Below are positions 8,408 to 19,935 of a stretch of DNA of 64,000 bases, in pieces. The notes beneath the pieces were generated by a model that was not told the DNA's origin, made no database searches, and saw nothing but the letters and a program-made list of their open reading frames with translations. Source of the DNA: Aestuariimicrobium sp050157075 (GTDB lineage: Bacteria > Actinomycetota > Actinomycetes > Propionibacteriales > Propionibacteriaceae); NCBI GenBank assembly GCA_050157075.1, contig CP189723.1:1240001-1304000 (forward strand). The letters run 5' to 3'. How positions within the stretch are numbered: the first letter of the stretch is position 1; each line of letters begins with the position of its first letter. Position numbers and translations under genes: made by a program.

Positions 8408-10155
8408 GCATTCCCACCCCGGCCCGGGCCTTCGCCATCGTCCTTGCCGTGCTGCTGGTGTTCACGTCCTGTGCCCGGATCCCCACCACGGGGCCGGTGC
8501 AGCAGGTGGGGCCGAGCCCGTCCAGTCGTCCGACCGTCGGTATCGACATCGATGCGCAACCTCCCGTCCCCGGGGCTGACCCCGACCTGGTGCTCGCCGG
8601 GTTCCTCGCGGCCATGTCAACGTTCGAACCCGACTATGCCTCGGCCAGGCTGTACCTGACCCCCGAGGCGGCGAAGATCTGGGACCCCGATGCCGGCACG
8701 ACGATCTACCAGTCAGAGGGCACGCGGCCGATCATCTCGCCCACCTCGGCGTCGCTCAACGTGCCGCTGGTGGGGCGTCTTGACGCCGCCGGCCGGTACA
8801 CACCCGCCCAGGACCGGTTGCTGCTCGACTTCGGCATGCAGCACGTCGGCGGCGAGTGGCGCATTTCGCAGCCACCGACAGGCCTGTTGATCGCCAAGTA
8901 CGTCTTCGACCGGTACTACGTACCGCTCAAGGTGGCCTTCCTCGCGGCAGATGGCTCGCGCTTCGCCCATGAGCAGGTCTACCTGCACCGGGACGCCCTG
9001 ACACCGACCACGGCCGTGAAGGCGCTGCTGGCGGGTCCCTCACCGTGGTTGGCACCGGCCGTCACCACGGCCGTGCCCGGCGACACGCGGTTGAGCGCGA
9101 ACGCGGTGACCGTCACCGATGGCATCGCCGAGGTGTCGCTGACCGAGCAGGTGGCCTCGTTGACCGAGCAGCAGCGCAGCCAGCTGGCCGCGCAGCTCGT
9201 GGCGACGCTGGAGCAGTTCGACCAGGTGCGCGGGGTGCGGGTGCTGACCAATGGCCAGCCGCTGCCGGTGCGCGGCCAGGGAAGCGATGGGGTGGTCACC
9301 CGGGCGATGTTCTCGGGCTTCGACCTGTTGGACGGGCAGACCGACGCCCCGGTCCACGTGGCCGCGGGTGGTCGGCTCGGCGTCGTCGACAACGGTCAGG
9401 TCGTCCACCTTCAGGGGGTCTTCGGGCAACCCAACTGGGGCGGTGTGCCGGGCACCTTTGCGGTGCAGCGCAACGGCGGGATGATCGGTGTGGTCAACGA
9501 CAAGTCCACGGCGCTGTATGTGGCCGCCCGCGATGCGACGCGGCTGACCGCCACGGTGGCGGGCACCAGGCTGGTGCGGCCGCAGGTGCGCGATGACGGG
9601 TCGGTCTGGACGATCGACCATGCCGGTGGCGTCCCCACCCTGGTCTCGGTCTCGGTCACCGGCACCGTCGGGCGCCACCCGATCGGGGAACTGCGGGGGC
9701 GCACCGTCGTCTCGTTCCGCATCTCGCCCGACGGCACCCGGATTGCGCTGCTGCTCGCCAATGGGCAGGGCACCGACTTCGGCCTCGTCCGGTTGCGGGG
9801 TACTGACAGGGTGACGGTCGACGGGTGGCGCAAGGTCGCGGTGAACTCGTCGTCGGGCCCGCTTGGCAGTGCCCGGGACGTCGTCTGGGCCGACCCCGAA
9901 TCGGTGCAATTGCTCGCCGCGGTCAATTCCTCGGGTGCCTTCAACATCTACCTGGTCCGCGCCGACGGAGCAGTGGTCGAGAACCTCGGCCCGATCGGTG
10001 CAAGCGGTGCCCCGGTGGCCTTGTCGGCCTTCCCCCGCCGGCAGGGCATGACCTCGGTCTACCTGGCCGATTCCGGGGCCGTGTTCCGTTTCGAGGGTGC
10101 CTATCGGTGGCAGCGCTTCGTCACCGACGTCACTGCGGTGGCGCTGCCAGGCTGA
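8404..10155 (+). CDS. lpqB: Lipoprotein LpqB, MtrAB accessory
   Basis: A 583-aa secreted lipoprotein. The signal peptide runs to the lipobox FTSC, with the lipidated Cys at residue 23. A GerMN-type domain occupies roughly residues 60-290, followed by a beta-propeller-like C-terminal region. In mycobacteria LpqB interacts with the extracellular part of MtrB and affects MtrA phosphorylation. The ATGA overlap with mtrB supports coupled expression. The N-terminus after Cys23 is Pro/Ser/Thr-rich, a likely tether from the membrane. Confidence 0.92.
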   Translation: MSIPTPARAFAIVLAVLLVFTSCARIPTTGPVQQVGPSPSSRPTVGIDIDAQPPVPGADPDLVLAGFLAAMSTFEPDYASARLYLTPEAAKIWDPDAGTTIYQSEGTRPIISPTSASLNVPLVGRLDAAGRYTPAQDRLLLDFGMQHVGGEWRISQPPTGLLIAKYVFDRYYVPLKVAFLAADGSRFAHEQVYLHRDALTPTTAVKALLAGPSPWLAPAVTTAVPGDTRLSANAVTVTDGIAEVSLTEQVASLTEQQRSQLAAQLVATLEQFDQVRGVRVLTNGQPLPVRGQGSDGVVTRAMFSGFDLLDGQTDAPVHVAAGGRLGVVDNGQVVHLQGVFGQPNWGGVPGTFAVQRNGGMIGVVNDKSTALYVAARDATRLTATVAGTRLVRPQVRDDGSVWTIDHAGGVPTLVSVSVTGTVGRHPIGELRGRTVVSFRISPDGTRIALLLANGQGTDFGLVRLRGTDRVTVDGWRKVAVNSSSGPLGSARDVVWADPESVQLLAAVNSSGAFNIYLVRADGAVVENLGPIGASGAPVALSAFPRRQGMTSVYLADSGAVFRFEGAYRWQRFVTDVTAVALPG

Positions 10156-10212
10156 GTGCGGCCTGTGGACAACGCGGTTCAGATGGGCCGTCGACGGTTC
10201 ACAGTGGGTGCC

Positions 10213-10899
10213 ATGCGCACCCTTGACGCCCTCGCCGACCTGTTGCTCGGTGCCAGCTGCCCCGGCTGCCGGCGTCCCGGTTGGGGAATGTGCCCCAACT
10301 GCCTGTCGCTGGTCGCGCTGCCCGCACGGCGTGCCGAGGTCGGTGGGGTGCCCGTGGTCGGGTTGACGAGTTACCAGGGCGCAGGTGGCAGCCTCGTGCG
10401 GGCGCTGAAGGACCACGGGTCGTGGGGCGTGGCGGGTCGCTGCGGTCCCGGCCTTCGCCAGGCGGTGGACGAGCTGCTGCTGGCCACCGGAACCGCAGAC
10501 TCGGTGGCCGTGGTGCTGGTACCGGTGCCGTCGTCGCCGGCTGCCGTGGCCCGGCGCGGCTTCGACCACGGCCGGGCGCTGGCCAGGGCGGCACGCAGGC
10601 GGGGCACAGGTCGTCCGGGTGACAGCGTGACCGCAGCGCTGCGCCGCACCCGCACACTGGCCGACCAGGCAGGCCTCGACATCGCCGAACGGGCACGCAA
10701 CCAGCGCAGCAGCATGAGCGCGACCCCGCCGGCGCGCCCGGGCATGCGTGCCGTCATCGTCGACGACGTGTGCACGACGGGGGCCACGATCGCCGAGGCG
10801 GCGAGGGCGCTCCGTGGCGCAGGTTGGCGCGTGCAGGGGGCTGTGGTGGTGTGCGTGACCGAACGGATTCATCCGTCACCCAGTTATGGCAACAAATAG
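10213..10899 (+). CDS. ComF-family phosphoribosyltransferase-like protein
   Basis: A 228-aa ComF-type protein. Two CxxC pairs (CPGC, CPNC) near the N-terminus form a probable zinc ribbon, and the PRPP-binding loop AVIVDDVCTTGAT lies near residue 180. ComF proteins act in DNA uptake in competent bacteria; in actinobacteria the role is unproven. ATG 10213 begins MRTLDALADLLLG, the usual ComF start; the in-frame GTG 10156 would add 19 residues that do not look like the family. It follows lpqB by 57 bp and sits just ahead of hpf, as in Mycobacterium. Confidence 0.85.
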   Translation: MRTLDALADLLLGASCPGCRRPGWGMCPNCLSLVALPARRAEVGGVPVVGLTSYQGAGGSLVRALKDHGSWGVAGRCGPGLRQAVDELLLATGTADSVAVVLVPVPSSPAAVARRGFDHGRALARAARRRGTGRPGDSVTAALRRTRTLADQAGLDIAERARNQRSSMSATPPARPGMRAVIVDDVCTTGATIAEAARALRGAGWRVQGAVVVCVTERIHPSPSYGNK

Positions 10900-10928
10900 G
10901 TGAAATCCGCGTGACGCGGGGGTAGCGT
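10900..10928 (+). promoter_or_regulatory. Candidate promoter of the hpf leader
   Basis: GTGAAA (10900-10905) and TAGCGT (10923-10928) are separated by 17 bp. The predicted start of transcription is at about 10935, which is also an ATG. Confidence 0.5.
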
Positions 10929-10936
10929 GTCTGCAT

Positions 10937-10996
10937 GGTACGAACCACCAGCCACCCCGCTCCGGCGGGTGGGTTGCGGGGTTCGTGCCCTTTTTT
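10937..10996 (+). terminator. Hairpin plus T6 in the hpf leader; attenuator candidate
   Basis: GGTACGAACC (10937-10946) pairs with GGTTCGTGCC (10980-10989), one wobble included. Inside it CCACCCCGC (10952-10960) pairs with GCGGGTGG (10965-10972) with one bulge. TTTTTT follows at 10991-10996, the only clear canonical T-run terminator seen in the window. It begins within about three bases of the predicted transcription start and 90 bp before hpf, so it most likely attenuates hpf or makes a short RNA. A raiA-hairpin RNA motif has, as I recall, been reported upstream of raiA/hpf in actinobacteria; this may be a member. Confidence 0.7.
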
Positions 10997-11085
10997 GTGC
11001 CAGCGGGCATCCGCGACAAGGAAGGGTGCCCGGGGGCAGACAGCAGCACCGACCACATGTTGGTGCACGATCCCAGGAGGTCGCC

Positions 11086-11709
11086 ATGGACATCATCGTG
11101 AGTGGGCGCCACTGCCACGTCAGTGACTCCATTCGTGAGCAGGTCAGCGAGCGCATCGCCACCGTTGAACGGTTCAAGAACCGGGTGCAGCGGGTCGAGG
11201 TCGAGTTCACCGTGAACGAGACCAAGGGCTCGCCCGACCAGACGGTCGAAGCCGAGATCACCTTGCGCAGCAAGGGTCCGGTGGTGCGCGCTGAAGCCAC
11301 CGCCGAAGACAAGATGGTCGCCTTTGACAAGGCCATGGAGCGCCTGAAGACCCAGTTGCGCCGTGCCAGCGACCGGCGCAAGCACCACAAGGGACTGCGC
11401 CAGCACAACGGGGTGCTCAGCCACCCTGACGTTGAGGCCTACGAGCCCCTGGTCGAGCCCGCAACCGAGGCCGATGACAACGACGACACCTTCACGGTGG
11501 CAGGCGTCACCGTCACCGGGGACGGCCCCTTCGTCGTCAAGGAGAAGCAGTTCGACGCCAACCCGCTCACCCTCGCCCAGGCCCTGGACGAGATGGAACT
11601 GGTCGGCCACGACTTCTTCCTCTACCAGGACGCCGACACGGGTCGACCGAGCGTCGTCTACCGCCGCAAGGCCTACGACTACGGCGTGATCCACCTCAAC
11701 GTCGGCTGA
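11086..11709 (+). CDS. hpf: Long-form ribosome hibernation-promoting factor
   Basis: A 207-aa long HPF. Residues 1-95 are the S30AE/YfiA domain (start MDIIVSGRH) that binds the small ribosomal subunit; a variable linker runs to about 150; the C-terminal dimerisation domain (about 150-205) has HDFFLYQDADTGRPSVVYRR and ends YGVIHL. Long HPFs inactivate ribosomes by making 100S dimers in stationary phase or stress. ATG 11086 follows CAGGAGG at six bases. The upstream hairpin and T-run suggest attenuation control. Order comF-hpf-secA is conserved in actinobacteria, here with one gene inserted. Confidence 0.93.
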   Translation: MDIIVSGRHCHVSDSIREQVSERIATVERFKNRVQRVEVEFTVNETKGSPDQTVEAEITLRSKGPVVRAEATAEDKMVAFDKAMERLKTQLRRASDRRKHHKGLRQHNGVLSHPDVEAYEPLVEPATEADDNDDTFTVAGVTVTGDGPFVVKEKQFDANPLTLAQALDEMELVGHDFFLYQDADTGRPSVVYRRKAYDYGVIHLNVG

Positions 11710-11737
11710 GCACCATGATCGGCTGAGCAAATCTGCC

Positions 11738-11762
11738 GGGGGGCGTCCGCGAGGGCGCCCCC
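11738..11762 (+). terminator. Intrinsic terminator after hpf
   Basis: GGGGGGCGTCC (11738-11748) pairs with GGGCGCCCCC (11753-11762) with one G-T wobble and a four-base loop, 29 bp after the hpf stop. No T-run follows. Confidence 0.75.
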
Positions 11763-11781
11763 TCGCCGTCCGCGGTGGGCG

Positions 11782-11787
11782 TAGCCT
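11782..11787 (+). promoter_or_regulatory. -10 element (TAGCCT) of a leaderless gene
   Basis: TAGCCT ends seven bases before ATG 11795 and no Shine-Dalgarno precedes that ATG, so the mRNA is probably leaderless. Confidence 0.5.
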
Positions 11788-11794
11788 GATCCGC

Positions 11795-13084
11795 ATGCCC
11801 GCGACGCCGCCCATCCTCACCATCGACCAGGCCCGCCGCATCGCACTGCACGCCCAGGGCTTCGGGCGGCCACGACCTGCGGCCGATGCGCCGCGCCGCG
11901 AGGTCACCCGGCGGCAGGTGCAGCAGCTGATCACCCGCCTCGGGCAGTTCCAGATCGACACGATCAACGTGGTCGAGCGCGCCCACTACTTTCCGGTCTA
12001 TTCGCGCCTGGGCGCCTATGACAAGGGGTTGCTCGACCGGGCCCTCGACACCGCCCCACGCCGCCTGTTCGAGTACTGGGGCCACGCCGCCAGCCTGGTC
12101 GACATCGAACTGCAACCGGCGCTGCGGCTGAAGATGGCCCGCAACCCGTGGCCGGGCGGCGACCGCACCCTCGAACGCCACCCCGGGTTGGACGAGCATG
12201 TCCTGGCCGAACTCGAGGCCCGCGGCCCACTCACCCCGCGCCAGATCGACCACGACGAGGGGGAGCGCCGCCGCGAGCACTGGGGCTGGAACTGGTCGGC
12301 GGTCAAGCATGTGCTCGAGGGGCTGTTCACCGCCGGCAAGGTCACCGTGGCGGGGCGCAACAACGCGTTCGAGCGCCGCTACGACCTGCCTGACCGCGTG
12401 CTGCCGGCGCACATCATCGCGAGCCCGACCCCCAGCCCCGACGACCAGGTGCTCGCCCTCGTGCGGCGCGCCGCACGGGCACTCGGCGTGGCCACGCTCG
12501 GCTGCCTCACCGACTACTTCCGGCTCAAGCGGGCCGAGACGACCGCAGCCCTCGCACGGCTGGTGGCCAGCGGTGAACTGGTGCCCGTCGTCGTCGAGGG
12601 CTGGGCGCGCCCCACGTGGTTGTGGCATGAACACCTCACGGCGTCCGGGCAGGTCAGGGTGCCGGGACCGGTTCGTGCACGCGCGCTGGTCAGCCCGTTC
12701 GACTCGCTCATCTTCGAACGCACCCGCACGCTGGAACTGTTCGGTTTCTTCTACCGCATCGAGATCTACGTGCCCGAGGCCCGCCGCCAGCACGGCTACT
12801 ACGTCTACCCGTTCCTGCTCGGTGAACGGTTCGCCGCCCGGGTCGACCTGAAGGCCGACCGGGCCAACGGCGCGATCGTCGTGAAGGCTGCCTGGTTCGA
12901 GCAGGGCGCGGCACAGCCCCCGTCCGACGTGGCCACAGCGCTCGCCGACGAACTGCGCGAACTGGGCCGCTGGACCGGTTGCCCCCGCATCGTGGTGCAC
13001 CCGCGTGGCGACCTGAGCGGCGAGCTGGCCGCTGCGCTCGTCCGCGACGACGTGGCGGCTGGTCCGCTACCGCGTAGCCTCTAG
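11795..13084 (+). CDS. YcaQ-like winged-helix DNA glycosylase
   Basis: A 429-aa member of the HTH_42/AlkZ-YcaQ superfamily. Near residue 50 it has QFQIDTINVVERAHYFP, matching the catalytic Q-x-D type motif of the YcaQ branch (the AlkZ branch has Q-x-Q), followed by YSRLGAYD and an FEYWGHAASL segment. YcaQ enzymes excise interstrand crosslinks and alkylated bases. It is not in the M. tuberculosis order I recall between hpf and secA, so it may be an insertion in this lineage. The start is supported by a leaderless promoter. DNA repair is a theme of this window. Confidence 0.8.
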   Translation: MPATPPILTIDQARRIALHAQGFGRPRPAADAPRREVTRRQVQQLITRLGQFQIDTINVVERAHYFPVYSRLGAYDKGLLDRALDTAPRRLFEYWGHAASLVDIELQPALRLKMARNPWPGGDRTLERHPGLDEHVLAELEARGPLTPRQIDHDEGERRREHWGWNWSAVKHVLEGLFTAGKVTVAGRNNAFERRYDLPDRVLPAHIIASPTPSPDDQVLALVRRAARALGVATLGCLTDYFRLKRAETTAALARLVASGELVPVVVEGWARPTWLWHEHLTASGQVRVPGPVRARALVSPFDSLIFERTRTLELFGFFYRIEIYVPEARRQHGYYVYPFLLGERFAARVDLKADRANGAIVVKAAWFEQGAAQPPSDVATALADELRELGRWTGCPRIVVHPRGDLSGELAAALVRDDVAAGPLPRSL

Positions 13085-13150
13085 GATGGAACGGTGCCAT
13101 CCCGCGGGTGCGGGAACTGCGTGCCCTGACACAGGACAAGGAAGCCAAGC

Positions 13151-16039
<2,889 letters not shown>

Positions 16040-16051
<12 letters not shown>

Positions 16052-16086
16052 TGAAGCACGGGGCCTGATGAAGCACGGGGCCTGAT
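16040..16086 (+). repeat. 17-bp tandem duplication spanning the secA stop codon
   Basis: The unit CACGGGGCCTGATGAAG occurs at 16040-16056 and 16057-16073, with a 13-bp third copy to 16086. The first copy includes the real secA stop. It looks like slippage that copied the gene end. Confidence 0.85.
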
Positions 16087-16568
16087 CAGCCCCTGTCGTC
16101 GCTGACGTCGAGCTCGTCGTCGCTGTCGTCGTCCACCATGTCGGCCCGCTCGGGCCGCGGCAGGGTGGGGCCCAGCGAGACGAGCTCGATGCATGTCCAG
16201 CGGCCGTTGACCTGGGCGAGTCGGCAGACGATCGTGTCGCGGCGCCCGCCGACGTGGATGTCGAATGACCCGTCGACCACGTGGGGTGCGGTGAGGCTGC
16301 CGCGACAGCTGAGCAGCCGCGCCTGCGACCAGTCGACGGCGGTGCGCCAGACCTCGAGGTGCGCGGCGAGCGCGGGCGTCACCGTGCGCCCGAGCCCCTG
16401 GCGGGTGCGGCGGCGCTGCAGGTATTCGAGCGCGGCACGGGCCAGGTGTTCGACCAGCGCCCGGGCGGCCTGCTGTGTGCGGGCCTGCTGCGGGTCGGTC
16501 AGCAGTGTGATGGTCAGACCGGCCTCGGCGAGCACGACCGGTCGGGTCACGTGGTGGGTGGGTGGCAT
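16086..16568 (-). CDS. Rv3235-family protein (DUF6459-like)
   Basis: A 160-aa protein with an Ala/Arg-rich helical stretch, then a beta-rich C-terminal part (GSFDIHVGGRRDTIVCRLAQVNGRW) and an acidic tail of Asp residues. Size, position next to secA and the GRW...E-L pattern match the Rv3235 family as I recall it. Function is unknown for the family. ATG 16568 is the first ATG; a TTG at 16628 would add 20 low-complexity residues and reach almost to the neighbouring gene. The ribosome site is weak either way, so the start is uncertain. It may be cotranscribed with the membrane gene upstream on the same strand. Confidence 0.65.
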   Translation of the reverse strand: MPPTHHVTRPVVLAEAGLTITLLTDPQQARTQQAARALVEHLARAALEYLQRRRTRQGLGRTVTPALAAHLEVWRTAVDWSQARLLSCRGSLTAPHVVDGSFDIHVGGRRDTIVCRLAQVNGRWTCIELVSLGPTLPRPERADMVDDDSDDELDVSDDRG

Positions 16569-16634
16569 GTGCCCAGCATGGCCGTTGGCGGGGGCACCCG
16601 GAAGGGGATCCCCGCCACCTGTGGACAACTTGGT

Positions 16635-17906
16635 TCAGCCGAACAGCAGCAGCAACCCGCCGACGGTGTAGCCCACCATCACCAGCAGCAGCGGCAGCTG
16701 GCCCGCGACCTGGCGCTCACGGGGCATGGTGCGCAGGGCGATGTCATGGGCTGCCAGCACACCCAGCACGTGACCGCCCACGATGAAGACCACCTGGGCC
16801 CACGCGACCACGCCGGCGTAGTCGAAGATGACGGCGTTGACGCCGAGTTCGGCCGTGCCGAACCAGTTGTCGCCGCGTCCGAGCGGGTCGGACAGGTTGA
16901 TGGCGACGCGCTGGCCCTCGAGCACCAGCAGCGTCGCGTAGTGCGCCAGTGCGTAGCCGGCGACGATGGGCACCAGGGAACGGGCCAGCGAATCGCGGGT
17001 GGCACCACGCACGAAGTGCACACCCAGGGTGAAGCTGCCCGCCACGACGCCCAGGCAGCCCAGCAGGCCCGCCGTGCCCCACAGCCAGCCCGGGGCCCCG
17101 GAGGCCTGCGTCAGGCGGATCCACCACAACCCCGCGCCGAGTGAGTCGAACGCGGTGCCCGCGAGCAGCACGCAGCAGACCGCCCACAGCCCGCGGGGGG
17201 CCTCGACGCTGACCAGGTGGCGCAGCGGGTTCGTGACGTGGACGACGACATCGCGGCGCTGCCAGGGGCTGAGCCGCGCCATCGTCTGGGCGAAGACCTC
17301 GAAGGGTTCGGCACTGCCAACCCAGCGCACACCACGGACGGCGGCACCGACCAGCACCCAGGCGGCGAACGCCAGCACCCACCACTTCAGCACCGCAGTC
17401 GTGGCCCGGTCGGGCTGCACCAGTTCGAGCCACAGGAAGGCCAGCAGCGCCACGGCCGCGGGGTAGACCCCCGGCCCGGGCAGCGGCGCGCCCGACGCGT
17501 CGCGGTGGCCACCCCAGGGGGTGAGCACGGTGCGCACGACCGAGAGCCGGCGCCAGACCTGGCCCGCGAGCAGCGAGACCTGCACCAGCCCGACCCACAC
17601 CCACACGAACAGGAACCCGGGGAACGGGTTGGTGATCCGGTCGGGGCCGGCCACCAGCGCCAGCAGCGCCACGGCCACCAGCCCGGCGACCACGACACGC
17701 CCTGCCCACAGGGTGAGGGGGTGGTCGACCAGGCGCGTGAACCGGGGCAGGGGGCGTCCGGCCGGTGACTGCCAGCGCGGTTCGCGCCACGACCGCAGCA
17801 CCAGGGCGAACGTGACCAGCAGGGTGATTGCCGAACCGATCACCACGAGTGAGAACGGCAGCGGCAGGTCCTGCCGTGTGCCGACGCCGTGCAGGGGCAG
17901 CATCAT
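16635..17906 (-). CDS. Polytopic membrane protein, function unknown
   Basis: A 423-aa hydrophobic protein with about nine or ten predicted membrane helices, the first at residues 18-40, and short charged loops. Trp, Leu and Val dominate. I recognise no transporter or enzyme motif. The gene overlaps the preceding cupredoxin-like lipoprotein gene by ATGA, so the two are coupled and probably act together at the membrane, for example in metal or redox handling; this is inference. The ends of the protein (LLLVMVGYTVGGLLLLFG) are themselves membrane segments. Confidence 0.75.
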   Translation of the reverse strand: MMLPLHGVGTRQDLPLPFSLVVIGSAITLLVTFALVLRSWREPRWQSPAGRPLPRFTRLVDHPLTLWAGRVVVAGLVAVALLALVAGPDRITNPFPGFLFVWVWVGLVQVSLLAGQVWRRLSVVRTVLTPWGGHRDASGAPLPGPGVYPAAVALLAFLWLELVQPDRATTAVLKWWVLAFAAWVLVGAAVRGVRWVGSAEPFEVFAQTMARLSPWQRRDVVVHVTNPLRHLVSVEAPRGLWAVCCVLLAGTAFDSLGAGLWWIRLTQASGAPGWLWGTAGLLGCLGVVAGSFTLGVHFVRGATRDSLARSLVPIVAGYALAHYATLLVLEGQRVAINLSDPLGRGDNWFGTAELGVNAVIFDYAGVVAWAQVVFIVGGHVLGVLAAHDIALRTMPRERQVAGQLPLLLVMVGYTVGGLLLLFG

Positions 17907-18259
17907 CGCACGATCAGGTTGGCGACCAACTGGGTCGGGTCGTGGGTCTCGATCTCGAACGAGCCCACCTTGTCGGCGACGAACGAGGCTTCGGCCGGCA
18001 CGCCTGGCTTGGCCACCACCTCGGTCTCGTACCCGTGCACGTGCACATGCAGGTCAATGTCGCTGGTCACCGTGACCACCACCGTCGAGCCCTTGGTCAC
18101 CTCGAGGCGTTGCCCGTTCGGGGTGATCGTGCCGCCGGACGCCGTGATCGCGAGTGTCGTCGTCGTGGGTGCGGCGTCGTCCGGCTGCGAACAGGCCGAC
18201 AGCAGCACGGCCACGCCACCCAGGGGAAGGATTGAGAGCAGGGCGCGGCGCGAGGGCAT
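17903..18259 (-). CDS. Small cupredoxin-like lipoprotein
   Basis: A 118-aa secreted lipoprotein: signal peptide, lipobox LSAC, then a beta-sandwich-like domain (about 35-118) of the cupredoxin/EfeO-N type, with DIDLHVHVHGYETEV near residue 75. It has several His residues but no Cys or Met in the usual copper-site positions, so copper binding is doubtful. ATG 18259 is chosen because AGGAG precedes it at eight bases; an in-frame TTG at 18283 would add eight residues. It is the first gene of a two-gene unit with a polytopic membrane protein. Confidence 0.75.
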   Translation of the reverse strand: MPSRRALLSILPLGGVAVLLSACSQPDDAAPTTTTLAITASGGTITPNGQRLEVTKGSTVVVTVTSDIDLHVHVHGYETEVVAKPGVPAEASFVADKVGSFEIETHDPTQLVANLIVR

Positions 18260-18387
18260 GGGTATCACTCCTGTGCGGGTCAAAGGTGCAGGTCGTCGTG
18301 AGTTCAGGCCGGGCGGTGCGCCGCGGCAGGATAGCGTTGATCCTAGTCCCGCGACCGCGGGGCATCGACTTGTGGCAGGGGAGTGGA

Positions 18388-18843
18388 ATGTCAGGGGTAC
18401 TTGTCTGCATTCCTGCGCGGCGCGGTGACCTGGATGCGTTGCGGCGTGACCCCGTGGACGCCATCACCGCCAACCAGGCGCTGTTCGACACGCTGGACTA
18501 CACCGCCGACATGGCCGAAGAGGCCGAGTATGCAGCACTGGTGCTGGCCTCGGTCTGGGCGCTGGCGCGCCACGGTGAACGGTTCGTCGTGACGGCCGAG
18601 GTCGCCGCCTCACAGGTGGTCGCGGGCGACGAGGTGGACAACGGCGGCATCAGGGTCTCGGGCCTGCGCCGCGACCAGCTCATCGCCTGTTTCGACGACG
18701 GGTTGGCGCGGGCCGACGAGGCCACGGCCGCCGCCGGGGCTGCGCGAGGGCTCAGCATCGACGAGGCGTGGGACCGTGCTGAGGTGGCAGCGCTGCTGCA
18801 GCATGAACTGCTCTGGCACACCATCGAGGAAGGGGGCTACTGA
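18388..18843 (+). CDS. DUF6912-like conserved actinobacterial protein
   Basis: A 151-aa soluble protein beginning with a short strand (GVLVCIPARRGDLDALRRD) and continuing with acidic helices (AEEAEYAALVLAS, WDRAEVAALLQHELLWH). The pattern of an N-terminal strand, DLDAL and an E-x-EYAAL helix fits the DUF6912 family as I remember it, usually encoded near secA. Function unknown. ATG 18388 follows CAGGGGAG. Its stop shares a base with the start of ku, so the two are likely coupled. Confidence 0.65.
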   Translation: MSGVLVCIPARRGDLDALRRDPVDAITANQALFDTLDYTADMAEEAEYAALVLASVWALARHGERFVVTAEVAASQVVAGDEVDNGGIRVSGLRRDQLIACFDDGLARADEATAAAGAARGLSIDEAWDRAEVAALLQHELLWHTIEEGGY

Positions 18844-19673
18844 TGCCTCCACGTTCCATCTGGAAGGGTGCGATCTCGTTCGGCCTGATCACCATCCCGG
18901 TGAAGGTCTACGGGGCCACCGAAGAGAAGGACATCAGCTTTCGCCAGGTGCACCCTGTCGACGGCGGGCGCATCAAGTACAAGCGGATCTGCGAGAAATG
19001 CGGTCAAGAGGTGCCGTTCGCCGAGATCGCCAAGGGTTACGAGGCCGCTGACGGGCGCCTGGCGATCCTCGAGAAGTCCGACTTCGACGGGCTGCCGCTC
19101 GCCTCGGCAAAGACCGTCGAGGTGGTGCAGTTCGTCGAGACCGAGGCCGTCGACCCGACCTACTTCGACCGCACCTATGTGCTCGAGGCCGACGGCCCGG
19201 GCGTGAAGCCCTACGTGCTGCTGCGCCAGGCGATGGCCGACACCAACCGTGCCGCCGTGGTCAAGGTGGCGCTGCGCTCACGCGAGACCGTCGCGCTGAT
19301 CAGGGCCCGGGACGACGTGCTGTTGATGCACACGATGCTGTGGCCCGACGAGATCCGCGATGTCAGCTTTGCCGCACCCCCGGACGACGTGAGCGCCTCG
19401 AAGGCCGAGGTGTCGATGGCGACCTCGTTCATCAACGAACTCGAGGCCGACTTCGACCCGGGCCAGTTCACCGACTCGTACCGCGAGGCCCTCGAGGCCG
19501 TGGTCGAGTCGAAGCTGAGCGGCGTGCCGCTGGTCGAGGCAGAAGAGGAAGAGGGCGAGACCGCAGAGGTCGTCGACCTGGTGGCGGCATTGAAGGCGTC
19601 GGTGGCCGCAGCGAAGAAGAAGCGTGAAGAGGCAGCAGCGGGGGCCAAGAAGCCGAAGAAGGCCGCCGGCTGA
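18843..19673 (+). CDS. ku: Ku DNA end-binding protein
   Basis: A 276-aa bacterial Ku homodimer subunit. It begins MPPRSIWKGAISFGLITIPVKVY, the family signature, and has KRICEKCGQEVPF near residue 50. The beta-barrel DNA-encircling core ends near 225, followed by an acidic segment and a Lys/Ala-rich tail that aids end binding. With LigD it performs non-homologous end joining. A LigD-type polymerase is encoded at 26228-27208, 6.5 kb away on the other strand, but no ligase is in the window. Confidence 0.95.
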   Translation: MPPRSIWKGAISFGLITIPVKVYGATEEKDISFRQVHPVDGGRIKYKRICEKCGQEVPFAEIAKGYEAADGRLAILEKSDFDGLPLASAKTVEVVQFVETEAVDPTYFDRTYVLEADGPGVKPYVLLRQAMADTNRAAVVKVALRSRETVALIRARDDVLLMHTMLWPDEIRDVSFAAPPDDVSASKAEVSMATSFINELEADFDPGQFTDSYREALEAVVESKLSGVPLVEAEEEEGETAEVVDLVAALKASVAAAKKKREEAAAGAKKPKKAAG

Positions 19674-19698
19674 CATGGAGACACAGGAGGGAACCCAC

Positions 19699-19911
19699 GT
19701 GGGCGTGACCCGCATTCACCTGGACGACGAGGACCGGGCCAACGAACTGGCGCAGGCGATTGACGCACTGGGTCACGAGGTGGCCGTGATCAAGGAACGG
19801 TTCGCGGGCGAGGATGACGACGAGGCCATCAGCTGGGTCGTCTGCACCCCCGCCACACGGGACGTCCTCGCCGACCTGGTCGACGAGGACGTCTTCGTGG
19901 AATCTGACTGA
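19699..19911 (+). CDS. Small acidic protein, unknown function
   Basis: A 70-aa acidic protein (MGVTRIHLDDEDRANELAQ...) with a predicted strand-helix-strand-helix order, like a half ferredoxin fold. No family recognised. GTG 19699 has AGGAGG eight bases upstream; ATG 19675 would add eight residues without a better site. It follows ku by 25 bp and is probably in the same transcript, but nothing in it points to DNA repair. Confidence 0.6.
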   Translation: MGVTRIHLDDEDRANELAQAIDALGHEVAVIKERFAGEDDDEAISWVVCTPATRDVLADLVDEDVFVESD

Positions 19912-19935
19912 GGGTCGCGCCCGGGCCGGGTTGCC

